In this document: in pieces, positions 1 through 12,655 of the stretch
How the letters are laid out: each line of letters starts with the position of its first letter
Numbering within the stretch: position 1 is the first letter of the stretch
Source of the DNA: Cyprinodon diabolis
Taxonomy: Eukaryota; Chordata; Actinopteri; Cyprinodontiformes; Cyprinodontidae
Reading direction: 5' to 3'
Assembly: GCA_030533445.1 (NCBI GenBank)
Contig: CM060068.1
Coordinates: 18,443,479-18,507,478, forward strand
DNA: 64,000 nucleotides
Notes under the pieces: model-generated
The model's input: only the letters and a program-made list of their open reading frames with translations
Told to the model about the DNA's origin: nothing
Database searches by the model: none
Program-made: the position numbers and the translations under genes

Positions 1-837
1 CACAAAGGCATATGACTACCTGTCTGCCCTGCTGTCTTTCAATTGTCATCATTGTTCCTTTAGAAAGACTTGCCTCTTAAACAATTTTCCACTCCTCTTT
101 TCTTTTTGTTGCTATTTATACACCCTGTTCTATTCCAGTGCAGGATGCCCACGCTTCAGGTAAGTGGGGGTTGTTGTTACTATTAAGAGAATTAAATCTA
201 GCCGATTACACCAGACTGAGTCATTGTAGTCTGGTATTAGTTCATCTGACTGCCTAGGAAAGGCGTCTGGCTGACGTATTTATGTGTCCATGATGGGGTG
301 CACCAAAACAATAAAACTAAATTCCCCTTCTGTTATGCGATAAGGAAATGAGATGAGTGCATGATTTGTTTAGATTTACGATTGCCTCTTAGGTCTGTAT
401 AAGTTTGTATGCAAATCTGATAAAAACAGATCTTTTTTGGTGAGCAATATTAGTGCAAAAATAGCCTGACCTGAAAAGACACAGCGAGTTAGGGCTGAAA
501 ATAGAAGTCGAGTACGACAGTTAATCAATGCGTTCTTTCTAATGGTGTCGTTATCCTACAGCAGAATCCCAGAGGAGGAAGAAAAAAAAACTAAAGACAA
601 ACTATTCATGATGTATTAATGTGTGTATATATAAAGGATAAATAAATTTTGTCATAACTCAGATTGCTGTCAATGTACTTCAGCCTGAGTTTTTAAATAC
701 CAACCTGTGCAAAAGTATCAATACTTCCTTCAAATGCTCACATTTTGTCGACTCACAACTATCAACTTCGGTATTGTGTTGACTTTATCTTTTGATTTTA
801 TATCAATGAAAAGAGTGTGTACTTTTCAGCACTTATG
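1..837. other. Non-coding, AT-rich; no gene recognised
   Basis: Apart from the doubtful micro-exon at 139-159, nothing in this stretch looks coding on either strand. Confidence 0.5.
139..159 (+). other. Possible 21-nt micro-exon
   Basis: A pyrimidine-rich tract and TTCCAG precede 21 nt that end at a consensus GTAAGT donor. It contains ATGCCCACGCTTCAG. The sites look real but the segment is too short to assign. Confidence 0.2.
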
Positions 838-845
838 TTAACTAC

Positions 846-1369
846 TAGAGACTGACACGGGAGTGGATTTTCACTCCTGTCCCGTCCCACTCCCACAGAA
901 AAAAATTGTGTCCCGTCCCGATCCTGGGCCAGAGTAGAAATCTAAATCCTGTCCCGTCCCACTCCTGGTGAAATTACTCCCACCCCGCTCCCATTCAGAA
1001 TGAGTCCCGCTCCTGCTTCACTTCTTGTTTTTTTTTTGAGCACGGGTGAAAAACTCAGAGCGGAAGCACTGTTGGTTTTTGGGTCGTGTAGTTTTTTTGA
1101 CTCGCATTATTGTGTAGGCTTCAAAGAAAAAAACTATAAAAATGGCGGCGGCGCGCCAGTGCTGGATTTTTTTTTCTTTCTTGTTTATTTTATTTTTTGG
1201 CATCGATCCTAGTTTTTTTTTTAGTTACTATTGGTTTGCTCCCGCTCCCGTCTGCTCCCGTTAATGTTTAATCCTGTACCGTCTCAATCACGTGATCGTT
1301 ACTAATACTGACTCCCATCCCACGGGAATCCCGTGACCCGTGGGATTCCCGAAAAAATGTCAGTCTCCA
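846..1369. mobile_element. Non-autonomous hAT element with 8-bp target duplication
   Basis: The ends TAGAGACTGACA and TGTCAGTCTCCA are inverted repeats, and TTAACTAC is duplicated exactly at 838-845 and 1370-1377. An 8-bp duplication is characteristic of hAT elements. The interior is pyrimidine-rich with repeated variants of CCTGTCCCGTCCCACTCC, and no transposase is present. Confidence 0.85.
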
Positions 1370-1494
1370 TTAACTACCTTTTGTTGAAATTGTAGCTGAA
1401 TGATTTTTGATATGCCTGAACCAGACTTGCACTAATATACTTGCCTTTTTTTTTCTCTTCACAAATTTACAATCATTTTCATAGGTTATACTAA

Positions 1495-1940
1495 TACAGG
1501 GTTTCCATGGGTCATTGAAAATCATTAAAAGTCATTAAATTGTTATTTTTTAAATTAAGGCCTTAATTGGAATTAAAAATCATTAAATGTAATTATTGTG
1601 GCATTTAAAATGCTTTATTTAAAAAAAAAAGCAATTTTGTCAGATATATTCCAATATATTTGGGTGGAACCGGTGCCCGTTTGATCGTAAAGCCATATGT
1701 TCGTAAAAGAAGCTCAAGGCGGAGAAAAGGCTATAGAATGTTGAAAAGGCTAATTTCATCAAAAATGGTTTGAAACCAAGGAATTTGGGACATGGCTACA
1801 ACCTGTCGATGGTAAAGTTGACGATTGATTTTACCGTGTATATCTGAGAGTCATGGGTTCTTGTTGATGGCATTAAAATTATTTATAAGAGCATTAAAAA
1901 GGATTAAATTAGAGTTACTCATTCCTGTATAAAACCTGTA
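1495..1940. mobile_element. Probable MITE with CATTAAA-rich ends
   Basis: The stretch begins TACAGGGTTT and ends AAAACCTGTA, with CATTAAA words repeated at both ends. It resembles a common fish hAT-type MITE, but I could not find a clean target duplication. Confidence 0.45.
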
Positions 1941-2589
1941 ATAGATGTAGGTCTGGAGTTCATGGTAACCTTCCTATCACATAGATATTACCTGATTTAA
2001 TCCTTTTTGTGTAGCTCTAACTGTCTTTAGGGTGTAAATCCTGCTGGAAAATAAACATTTCACTCCTGCATGAACCCTTTTTTAAATTTGGCAAAGATTA
2101 TTATGTATTCAGCCACACCTATATTCACATTAACCCGACCATCTTCTCTATGGTATAATACAGCTATCTCCATGCTTGTTATTGAGCCCCTTATTTGAGT
2201 TTTTTATCCAGCCAGAACTCTCTTTCTTAGATGTCTTTGATGTATCTTATTGTGGGAAGAGTAATTGGGGGATATTCTGCTCTATTAAAGATAGGTAGGT
2301 AGATTTGATCATGCGTAAAGGGTAGTCAAATAAAACCAAAGGAATGAAGTATTCTGGATAAAAAGAGCTGGTCCTTCGAGAGCAGCTACAGAGCCTGCAC
2401 AGGTTTAATAATTTATGGCCGACTGAGCTAAGATGACCTTGAAAAAGCCCCAGCTCTGTCACTAACCTGGCTCTGCTCATTCTGGCCAAAATGAGACCAT
2501 GGTGAGGTGTGCTGACGCAAACGCACACATGTAATGAATTTAGAACCTTGCTCTTTTTGAGGCTTCGCTGTTAAATAGACATTTCACAC

Positions 2590-2980
2590 TAGGGCTGAAT
2601 GATTCTGCCAGATATCTTAACTGCGATTTTTTTCAACCAATATTGCAATACATTTTTTTTTTTAACTTTAATTTTTATATTGAAATAACCACAAACATGT
2701 CAAGTTGCTACAGGGTTTCAGCTTTTTCATGACCTTGAAACCTTGTTTGTCCAAAGTTCGTTGTTGCTGGACTTTATGGTAAATTTTTTTTGGAAAGTGC
2801 TTACTTCTGGGTGCATTCAAAGAACTGTGTGCTAGCTGGAATTTTTAACCCATTTTAAACTTAATACTGCCACCTAAAAGGCATGTTAAATGTGACGTTA
2901 CCCGAACTGAGTGTCTGCGATTCGAAAATTGAGTTTTGTTAAATTGCTTTATACCATAAGCTATAAATTGCCCAGCCCTA
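2590..2980. mobile_element. hAT-type MITE, 391 bp, perfect 8-bp duplication
   Basis: Left end TAGGGCTGAATGATT and right end AATTGCCCAGCCCTA are related inverted repeats. TTTCACAC occurs at 2582-2589 and again at 2981-2988. No coding capacity. Confidence 0.85.
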
Positions 2981-2988
2981 TTTCACAC

Positions 2989-5900
2989 CACAATTACTGC
3001 TAATTAATAAGTGGATGTGAAGCCACAATGTGGGCCTCTGTTTATATGCTGTCCCCATTATTTTTTACTGGAGTCCTTTAAGCAGGATGTACAGACACCT
3101 GTTAATCTGTAACAGCATCACAAAGCTATATTTGGCTTTGCTGCTCGCACCAATAATTTGCCAGTATGTCATCAGACGGAAAGAGGATGTGAGAGTTTTC
3201 AATGGTTTCAGTTGTAGCTGATGGTTCACATAAGGTTCAAAATACCTCGGTGCTAAACGTGGTTTTGTGGTAATGGTGATGCAAAGGTGCAGGTGTGACA
3301 TGAGTCTGTTTAGATTTTTTTTTTTTTGCATTAGAGTCGTCTCTCTAACGCTGCTGCTGTATTTGTATCCGACATGATATTTTTACTACTTTCAAGTATT
3401 AATGCACTTCTGTTGCCAGATATGTTGCCAAATTTTATGATTTAAGATACGTTTTAACCTATTCTCATAGTTAATGTTAATTTTAAACGCTAATATACAG
3501 TAGGTGAAATCCTTTTTTTTCTTGTCAGCAGTGAATTGGTTAACAACATCAGAGCTGCCAACGCAAGCTGGGAAAATATTGAGTCCTTGGCCCATTGACT
3601 CCAGAACCGATACTCTGATTGAGTTGATTGGTTTATCTTTGTTTGTACAAGTCAGACCAAATCTGTATAAACTGTAGCTGAGGATTACCTTATTGACCTT
3701 GCTCTGGGTGCAGCCGAGGTAAAGGCTGAACGTACTTTGCCTGCATTTCACCTGGTGTTTGTTTACTCTAGCTTAATGAGCCCATTAGCTACGGATATGA
3801 TTCATCTCTAATGAATGATGAGTATTGTAAGATGAATGAGGAAAGCCTGTTTTGCAGTTTAGTAGGTTCCTCAGATCCATCTTGTGAATTTTCACGTACG
3901 TGTCGCACTGTTATTAGTAGATTTTTGCCCACTTTTTGCTATATTTTATATATCCTAGTTGAGAATTTTCTGTCCCAACAAACTGTAAACCCAAAGTCAG
4001 ATGGAGGAAGCTTCTTGGTCAATAGGTTGAAAAAAAGCGGTTATCGTGTTTATCAGTTGTCTAAAATGTTTTAGTGTTTTTGGTACCATGCTGCAGCTGT
4101 CATGTACACTGTGTGTATTGTGTGCAGGTGGCCGGCAAATGAACGGAGACTGTGTGGGTGAGCGTGAAAACGTGACACACCCACACACCACTGCCTGCAC
4201 ACAAGTTGTTTTGCTTGCTGTTTTGTGTTGAATTTTGTGTTTGTTTGTTTTTTAATTAATTGGCAATAAGAAATCTATCATCCCCGTCCTTAACCAGGCT
4301 TAAGGCAAGAATGATCAGTCTGAAGAGCATATTGAACTTTCTTCCTTAGGACACGTCTTAGGCGACTTTTTAAGTAGGGTTACTTAAAAATATCAATACT
4401 CTAAAAGTATCAATACTCAAATGCTGTAACCGGGGTACAATATTAATTTGGCATGGTATCAATACTAAAGGCAAGCGTTGGAATATTTTTGCTACTTTTA
4501 ATTTTAGATTTATGGACTGGAAATTAAAAAAAATAAATAAATCACTCAATGTTAAAATATCGCCAAACTGTTTTACACTTGAATTATTTATTTGCACACT
4601 CATTAAACTAGCATCTCTGATGGTGTTGAAAAATATTAATCAAAACATTTCTATATGCCTCTATTTTTTTTTTTTTTTATCCGAACCATATAAAAAATGG
4701 TTTTGAGTATGGGATATTTTCCTTGGAATGGATTTCAAGTTTGAAATATCTGTATTATGGCAATACTGGTTGTGGGCGTTTATCGTATTGCTGATCGTTA
4801 TTGTGATACAGTTCTATTCATAATGTCAAGTGATGAAACTAATGTGATTTGTAAACATGTGACTGTATAGTTAAAGTTCTAACATTTCGTTTTCTTTGTT
4901 TTTTTATTACCCATTTTACATAACATTCAGCAGGAAAAACATAGGGGAAAAAGTCATGTTTTAGTTAATGTCTTAAATAAAATGCTCTTTTCATTGTTTA
5001 CACCACCTCTACCGCTTTTTAACGAAATCCTTTTTAATGACATGCCTTAGTTTTCTACTTTTATTTTTTGAAGATCATCATAGTGTCAATAAACCTCTAA
5101 AAGGTAGAGTAGGGTTAAAATAGGACAAGCCACAGATGGATTTTATGACCATTACTGCTGCCATATATTCATATTTTTCCCCAGCTCTGTTTCTTTGTTG
5201 CTTCTAAACCTTTCTGTGACCTTCAGCATCTCGGACATTGTTATGCATGTCAAGTGTGAACTCTCCTGTGAGACTCCTTCCAACTGGCTAAACGTTACTC
5301 TGGCATGCAAAATGTGAACCCGCATAATTTAAAATATGCTATATTACCATTGTGGGAATGGGGGTCCACTACATATTGAATGCTATAGATTAAGGGTAGA
5401 ATGCCATCAAAGGTTAAGGACATGTAACATTAGACAAGTATGTTTACCAACATAATTTCTTATTCCTAACAATAACAATTCCTAAAATCAGCAAATCCTT
5501 AAGGTTTGGTGGGACTACTGGAACCTTGCACTTTGGTACAATGAGAATGGGATGAAGCTGTGTTCATTTACTGTCTGAAAGCTGTACCAAACGAAATTTC
5601 GTTTTTGTTTTGTTTGCTTTAATTTAGGTGGTCATCCAGAAAATATGGTCAAAATTAACACTTGAAGGGTTTACAGGACAGAAAATTGTGGCCGTTTTAG
5701 TTCCCAGGCCTCAGTCAATCAGTACATTGTTGTGGTCATGAACAATAATTAGTCCCTGGAAGTGTCTGATGGATGTAGGTAGAGCTCTGTCTTTTCTATA
5801 GGTTAAATTAATCACAGTGGACCACATTGTTAAATGCTTTCAACCACTTTCAAACAAGGTACAAACATTGCAGTTATTAGCATTGTTTATAGCCTTGTGC

Positions 5901-7155
5901 AGTCAGTCGATGCTGTGTTGAGCAGAGTAATTGTGATCTGGGATTTGGAGCGCCGTAAACAGGATGGGCTGGCACTCTTCTATTCTCATGTGAAATCCGC
6001 CATAGGACAATGAGCAGGTTCTGCATAGAGGAAGAGCCTAACCCTCGGAGGAAAGTTTGCTCACTGTCATTCACCAAGCCTCATTAGCCATTTGACATAT
6101 TTAGCAAACAGTGACGACCTACTGGTGGGTTCTGTTAGCACCTAGATACTGGGATGAGATGGTTGCTGAGCAGAGAGGACCGGGCTGTCAGTCTCAAGTG
6201 GGTTCCAGCTTGTTTGGTTTGGTTGTATTCACATGGTAGACTGTTTTCTATTGTTTCTTACAGTAAGTGTTTAATTTGCTAATAATCTGAGGGCTCTGTT
6301 TATTTATATGTTACAGGACCAATTCAAAACCACCTCTTATTAATACTAGTGAAACTACCTTTCGTCAGAGTCCTAGAAATTCCCATCATTTTTATTTTTT
6401 AACAGGAGGGAGGATTCTGCTGGTAAGCAGTTTCAGAAAAAAGAAACTGGAACAAGAACTGCAGCGTTCTATGTTGAATAGAGAATATAAGTAAACCTTT
6501 TGATTGGCAGCATTTGAGGCTGTAAATCACAAATTGTTAAAACGAACATGATGATGCATTTCAATTTAAATCAGTTTATTGATAATTTGTTCATTCCTTT
6601 TGGAAAGCCAGTCAGTCAAAAGCTGTATTTTGCATGGGTTTGGTTTCTTATTGTTTCTTTCTTTGATAACTATCCTTTTCTCAGGAAATCATGCATATAG
6701 GCAGCTTTTATTTCACTTTCTTTAGCTAATGAACCATACTTTTCTTTTGCTATATCAATATTGTCTACCTAAATGTCCTTCCATGCTTTTATATGCAGCA
6801 TGTTGATAGTTTGGCCCTGCACATGCTTATGCCAAGCCAACCAAACATTTGATAACCAAGAAGAATGTTTATTTGAATATCCATAAATCTGATCTCTCTC
6901 TATTTTTTTTCTATTTTTTTTATAAAAACATGATATTTGAGATATTATGTTGCATCCTTTTGTTCACATTTCAGGTTTCATTGAACAATATCCCATGTAA
7001 TAAGAAGTGCATAAATGTAAAACATACACTCTTATAAACTGTGTTTATCTCAAAGAAAATGTTATATTAAAAAAGTTGGCTGATGTTTGCTGTTTTGCAG
7101 TTGAAACAACATGGTTGCAGTTTATCTGTAATTTCACAACTTTCTAAAACATTTA
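2989..7155. other. Non-coding stretch, no gene recognised
   Basis: AT-rich DNA with only short unconvincing frames. 4370-4830 holds repeated TATCAATACT words and may be a worn transposon. A 30-nt segment near 4862 recurs at about 7430. 5880-6070 is less AT-rich and could be a conserved non-coding element. Confidence 0.4.
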
Positions 7156-7159
7156 ATGT

Positions 7160-7248
7160 ATACTCTTGTGCACGTGTCGATGCATCGGATCGTCGGCTGT
7201 TGGATCGATGCATCGATATAAAACGATAATTATTTACACCCCTAACTA
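7160..7248 (-). mobile_element. Fragment of the hAT end seen at 14716
   Basis: Closely matches the reverse complement of the left end of the 14716-16373 element: the palindromic GATGCATCGAT words, the spacing and the terminal ATTTACACCCCTA all agree. Only one end is present. Confidence 0.7.
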
Positions 7249-9934
7249 CAACCTGCCATTATTCACCACTTTAGACTTATGTTTTATTTTTTCATTTTGT
7301 ACACACAAGGGTAAACAACAAGAAATTTCATTAAGTACAGCTCTCTAGACTATTTCATTTTATTATAGTGCAACCTTGATAAAGGTAAGCAGCAGTGATA
7401 AAAACATTGTGATGAAAAACTGTAACATTCGACTGTATAGTTAAGTTCTAACATTCAGGTTTTTTTTTATTCTGAGGATTTGCTGATCGAGTGGGTGTTA
7501 GTACAAAACGTTAAGGTTTTGTTCATAATGAATAATTTTTTTATTTAAGCCTGTAGTGAATAATGTAGTTGTGATCTACACACAGACAGAAAATCCTGAA
7601 TTAAGTGTAAAATGTCATTAGGGTTTATGGCAAGACTCCCACACCATTGTGGACATCTATCAACACTTGTTTAATATGGCCTTTAGTGTCTACTTGCAGA
7701 TTAAGATGGTGATAGGATTATTTGTGTATTTTAATCCGTCTGCCTTTATATGTTCAGAGCATCTAAATACATGAGAATATTTGAGTTTGTCTTGGTGTGG
7801 GCGCCTCTTATCTCCATAAAGAATGGGACAAAGCCAAAGATTTTGTGACCCAACAGATTGGCTTTTCAAGTCGTAGGTCCCGTTTGTGTTGTGCTCACAG
7901 CTTGTCCATTATTTTCTGTGTTTTGACTCAGCCCGAAGCCACTGTTACTCTCTGCTTTGATGAGTCGTACAGATTGATAAATGGATCTGGCAAAAGAAAA
8001 TAAACACATATATGACAGCCTTCAGGAGGTAGAGAGGATCCAGACATAATTTCTAACCCATCTATTTTCTGCAGGTGCATCCTTGGTGTTTTGATGGATT
8101 GTTTGTGTCTTATCTGTAAAAAAAAAACACTGGTGATACATCATTCAGTAAAGTCACAATTTGCATGTTAGGCATGTTTCTGTCCTGTAGTGTAAATGAT
8201 GTGGGTGCGGATCCCAAAGATGCATTTCCAGCCAGGTAGGAGACAAATTGGTCAGCTGAATGTTGCTATGTGTGGCCCTTGGTTTCCATTTTTTTAACTG
8301 CTAAAAATAGCCTACCTCATTATTTTTCTTTTATTTTTTATGTAGGTACATTTTGTCACTAGAGTGGAGTCACCTGATTTCAGGAAAATATATATTATAT
8401 TGTTTGCCAAAAGAGGAGACAGGCACTCTAACAGATGGGAAGAAGTACACCAGTCTGGCATAGAAGTATACGGTTAGAGATGTAACTGATAGTTTTCTTG
8501 CCGTTACTGGTGAGCTCCATACTCTGACCATCGCATATGTTTGTGTTGTTTTAGTTAATGTTATTGTAGTTGTTCACATTTATTTTGATTGATTTGTAAT
8601 TATTGTATATAAACAAACCATTTAAAATGTTCTCGGGTGCTACAGTTAGCATGTTGGCACCTCAAGCAAGCAGCAGCTAAAGCTTATTTGCTGGACAAAA
8701 AGTTATTTGTTATTTAAGCGATGTTTGTTCTTATTAATGTTGGTGGTTTAGTTTAAAGCTGTACTGATTATCAACAATGAGCTTTAAGATTTAGTTTCTA
8801 CAATTGAACATTGTTGCCAGGGTAACCATGATAACATATGGGAAGAAGTACGCCAGTTAAGCCCAACAGTAGACAAAGATGTAACTGATACAGTTTACTT
8901 GTCATTATAATGTTACCTGCAGAATTAAGCCCCTGTGAACCGGAACCATCATCATTATTGTTTTAGTTTTGTCTTGGACTTTGTAACATATGCAACAATG
9001 GGGAACTTTAAAATGGATTTTGTTGTACCATTATACAAAGTTATGTGATTCTAACACATTGAGAAGTTTAGGGCTCTCATCAGCGTGTTCACTAGGCTTT
9101 TTTTCTTGAATAGTGGGGACTGAAGAAGTGTCGTAACTTTTCAGTGGATTTCCCACAGCCGTAATTAAGATGTCTTTACATTTGAGAACAGAGAATAAGA
9201 ATCTGCGTGACTTCCCCCCCTAAAGACAGTAGAATTGCTCAGGCATGTTGGTATGACCCAGCCATAATTATTCACTATTGTATATTGGTGAAGTATGATG
9301 AAGGACAGAATATTCATTAGATCTTGATCTGATGTGGCGGCTATTAAACACTTGACTTTTGATGAAGTTTACAAATGAAAAATGGTTATTAGATTGGTCC
9401 TCTTCAGATGACTTGGCACACAGATTATATTGATCCTTGACGCATTAATTTCAGACTGAATCATCTGGATTGAGGCTGATGCAGCCTTTTGAACTCCAAC
9501 CAGTGCTGGTGCTCCCGCTTTTGCTACAGCAATTTTAACTGACTTCCTTTGATTGGTTGATCCTTTCCTTCGAGGAGCTTAGTTACCTACCATCTCTATA
9601 AAAACAAACATAAAACAATGCAGTTTTTGTAAGTTTTTTGTTTGTGTTTTGTATGTTTATGCCTTTTGGGAGTGATCAGCAGGCATAGACATTGTATGCA
9701 CCGTATTAAGACAGCCTGTGTTACCCAATTGGAAACTTGGCAAAACAATGGCGACTAGGGTGCGCTTTACATGCTGTATACACTTTTCCATTGCTATAGC
9801 TAAAAGCCTAAAAATTGCATCGGTATCACTAATATCAGCTTTGTTAAGGCCATGTTCTCATACATGCATCAACTTGGCAGCAGAATTGGCATGCTGCAGC
9901 TCTAGGTCCCAAAGTGAACTCTAATGATGGCTGA
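7249..9934. other. Non-coding stretch with an internal duplication
   Basis: No gene recognised. Segments at about 8433-8508 and 8837-8912 are related (GGGAAGAAGTAC followed by GATGTAACTGATA), an old, diverged duplication about 400 bp apart. Confidence 0.4.
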
Positions 9935-10254
9935 CTAACCATTGTTTTGCAAATCGATTAAGCTGTCGATTATTTTTTTCAATTGAGAATAGGATAGCCA
10001 AAGATTAATCTTTAAAAAATATTTCTTACAAAATTAAACTAGGAGAAACTAGAACATTTCCACTGAAGGAGTTCTGGATAGAGCATATTGACAGGAAAAA
10101 AAGTTTATTTATTTATTTTTTTCCCCCAATTTTTATATAATTACTGCTCTAAGTGGGTTGCTCTGTCAGCTAAAGTCATGTTTTAGACTCTCTGTACTCA
10201 GTTTAACGGTTAATCTATTACTAAATTGCTGACGGAGTATGAGGGATTTCGGGG

Positions 10255-10653
10255 TTAGCATGACATGTTGCTGTTAGCATAAACAAAACGTGTTCCACAA
10301 TGCTTGCACACTGTTGCACTTTTATCCACAACTTTCTTTCCGCTGTCATCGTAGGTCACTCTAAATGCAAAGTGGTCCCATACAGCAGACCTATAAAGTG
10401 CTGCTGGCGCGTCTTCCAACTCCTGTTCTTTCCCATTCGCCAGTCCGACACAATTCTCCACAACAACTGATTTTTTTTCCCTGCTACACCCGGCTACGCT
10501 GCTTCGCTTCTTCTTCTTGTTTACTACTGGCGGTTGACTTTGGTCGCAGCACTGCCACCTTCTGCTCTGGAGTGTAATCGCTTCCTCTATGAGAAAAAGG
10601 AGCAGCGCATGAACCGAACGAAACACACGCAAACCGAACCGAGACAGTCGCAC
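10255..10653 (-). pseudogene. hAT transposase N-terminal fragment with BED zinc finger
   Basis: The reverse strand encodes YRSAVWDHFAFRVTYDDSGK followed by SATVCKHCGTRFVYANSN, a BED-type zinc finger (Trp, aromatic positions and CxxC) as in ZBED/hAT transposases. The frame ends right after YANSN, before the His pair that should complete the finger, and the catalytic part is absent. Flanking sequence includes CGATTA-rich DNA (about 9950) and GATTTATGAAAAC reading to TAGGGATGGAACG near 10677-10695, probably the element's ends. Confidence 0.75.
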
Positions 10654-10779
10654 CGAACGATTCTGACGGTTTTCATAAATCGTTCCATCCCTAATATGTA
10701 TGGCTATTGTTTTTACTCATTGTGTGCATGCAGAATATCATGCATTCAGTCACGCTATCTTGTTTTGGCTGTATGATCT

Positions 10780-10863
10780 GGTAGAGTTGTCTCTGTAAAG
10801 TGCCTGGAGATGACATGTGAACTGGCGCTATATCAGTCATCTGAACTGAATTGAATTGAATTG
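10780..10863 (+). mobile_element. LINE 3' tail (L2/Rex-type)
   Basis: AAAGTGCCTGGAGATGACAT, then GGCGCTATAT, then a (TTGAA)n-like end is the usual 3' terminus of short fish LINE copies. Heavily 5'-truncated. Confidence 0.65.
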
Positions 10864-11197
10864 TTTGGGTGAATATACAAAAATGGGATTTGTTCATTAT
10901 CAGCAGAAACAAAGTGTATAAAAACAAAAATAAAATATAAGGCTAACAGGGTGTGATGTTTTAATGAAGAACTTTGTATGCAATTTGAGTGTGCCACTTC
11001 CATAGACATGTAGTCACAGTATGTCTAGGCTACTTTAATGAAAGCCAGGTGTCCACTTGGGCTATTTTTTGTTGCAAAGCTCAGTTTTATTCCCCGTCTG
11101 CCAAGCTGAATACAACAAACTCAAGACAGTTATTTCTGTGATGTTAAAAAAGGAATATCTGTTCCTGGTGGGCCTCAATAACAACAGAGCATGTAGA

Positions 11198-11365
11198 TGA
11201 GGAAGTGGTAGGCTAGCGGTTATAAGATTAGAGCAGGGCGCTGGCATCCTGCAGAGGTTAAATATCCCAGGTTTGAATCCCACAGACTGCCACTCTGGGG
11301 TTCCTAAACACGCCCTTAACCTCACAATGCTTCCCAGCCTCCCTGAACAGATGGCTTAAAAGTAA
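11198..11365 (+). mobile_element. tRNA-derived SINE
   Basis: The head contains an A-box-like GGCTAGCGGTTA and a good B box GGTTTGAATCCC (11270-11281), and the body reads CTCTGGGGTTCCTAAACACG and CACAATGCTTCCCAGC, as in common fish SINEs. It does not fold as a working tRNA in an obvious way. Confidence 0.7.
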
Positions 11366-12570
11366 ATCTATTTTTGTTTATTATTTTGTAAGTGTTATTA
11401 TTAATGTTAGAGAAACTTACTGACCCTAAGAAGTGCTGTTTTGATGTAGTTTCATACAGCTTTGACAGTGTGACTATGAGACGGTGGGTGGGAGGGTGAG
11501 TGTGGGTGGGGTGGTGTTTTTCTCATTCCATGCTGCACCTATATCATCTTTCTTTTACTGTCTCTTTGCTCATTAAGCTTCACTCCTTTTTCTTTTGATC
11601 TCTTCTCCATGTTGGAGACAATGTTTATATCTCCACTTAATATGCAGTCGATCAGATTGACCCAGAGGTGTTATGATTCACCTACTGCACCAGCTTTTTA
11701 TTGGGTAAAAAACTCCAAAAAGAAATGACCCTCGGTTGGTTCGGCTTGACAGACCAGCCGTTAGGAAATCCTTTCGAACGTGGTCACCTCACCCATGCTT
11801 TCAAAGCTGATCCTCTGTCTGTGGGTGGCAGCACATGTGTTCACCTGCCGATGAGCGCTAAGTCGATGGCAGAGTCTGAAGGGCACGGGGTTGACATTTT
11901 CACGTGTAACAAGTGGTTGAGCTGAAATCTGCTGCACAGAGCCCTAGGAGAAGGCGCCCAGATGTCATTTAAAGGGACGGCATGCTTATAAAAATTGTAA
12001 TGGGGGGTAAAAAGGCGAGAACCCTGCCACAATAGAAAATTATCCTCTATTAGTTCAATAAGTTCTGCTTTTCGGTTTCTAAGCTTGGATAAAAGCCTTT
12101 GCTGTGTGTTATTAATCAATATGTTTGTTTATCTATGTACATGTAAGTGTAAAGGTTGTACTGATGAAGACTATATAGTTTATATTAGTACAGTTTTCCT
12201 TTGGTATTGCTGACAGTAAGCACATTCTCTACCTCTCTCTGCAGAGCAGTCTTTTCTTTCTTTGCTAACCAGCCTTTTGAAAATATTTATCTTGAACAGA
12301 TCCAGAGCTGTTAGACTCTGCTTGCCAGGTTTAGGAGGTCTGATCATCGTTGTAGTACTCAGTCTAAAATTGGATATGCTTACCAGTAGAGCTAGCTCAC
12401 CATTAACACTTCCAGCTAGATACTTGTCTCTCTGCATAAAAGTTTTAACTAATCCCAAATTTCCAATTTGTTTTGAATTAAGCTAAATGTGTCTTTAGTT
12501 TCTTGAGTGGTGAAGGTGACCATTTTGCTCTGATCTTATTGAGGTTTGTCATCATCCCTTGTTTTTGCAG
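11366..12570. other. Non-coding; no gene recognised
   Basis: 11,700-11,930 has balanced base composition unlike its AT-rich flanks and might be a regulatory element. Otherwise nothing supported. Confidence 0.35.
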
Positions 12571-12655
12571 GTGACCTTCAGAGAGTGACAGATGTGTGCC
12601 ACTGAGGACAACCATTTGCATCTCCCTGTGGAGATTTGAGTTCTGGGACGCTCGG
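12571..12655 (+). other. Candidate non-coding 5' exon upstream of hycc2
   Basis: An 85-nt segment lies between a strong acceptor (CTTGTTTTTGCAG) and a donor (CGG|GTAGGC). It has a short ATG-started frame, MCATEDNHLHLPVEI, ending in TGA inside the exon, which would be an upstream ORF. The first hycc2 coding exon needs an upstream non-coding exon, and this is the best candidate in the preceding 21 kb. Purely structural evidence. Confidence 0.4.

Noticed and set aside
11198..11290. Possible tRNA gene
   Set aside because: The B box is good, but no proper cloverleaf or anticodon arm is visible and SINE-type tail sequence follows.
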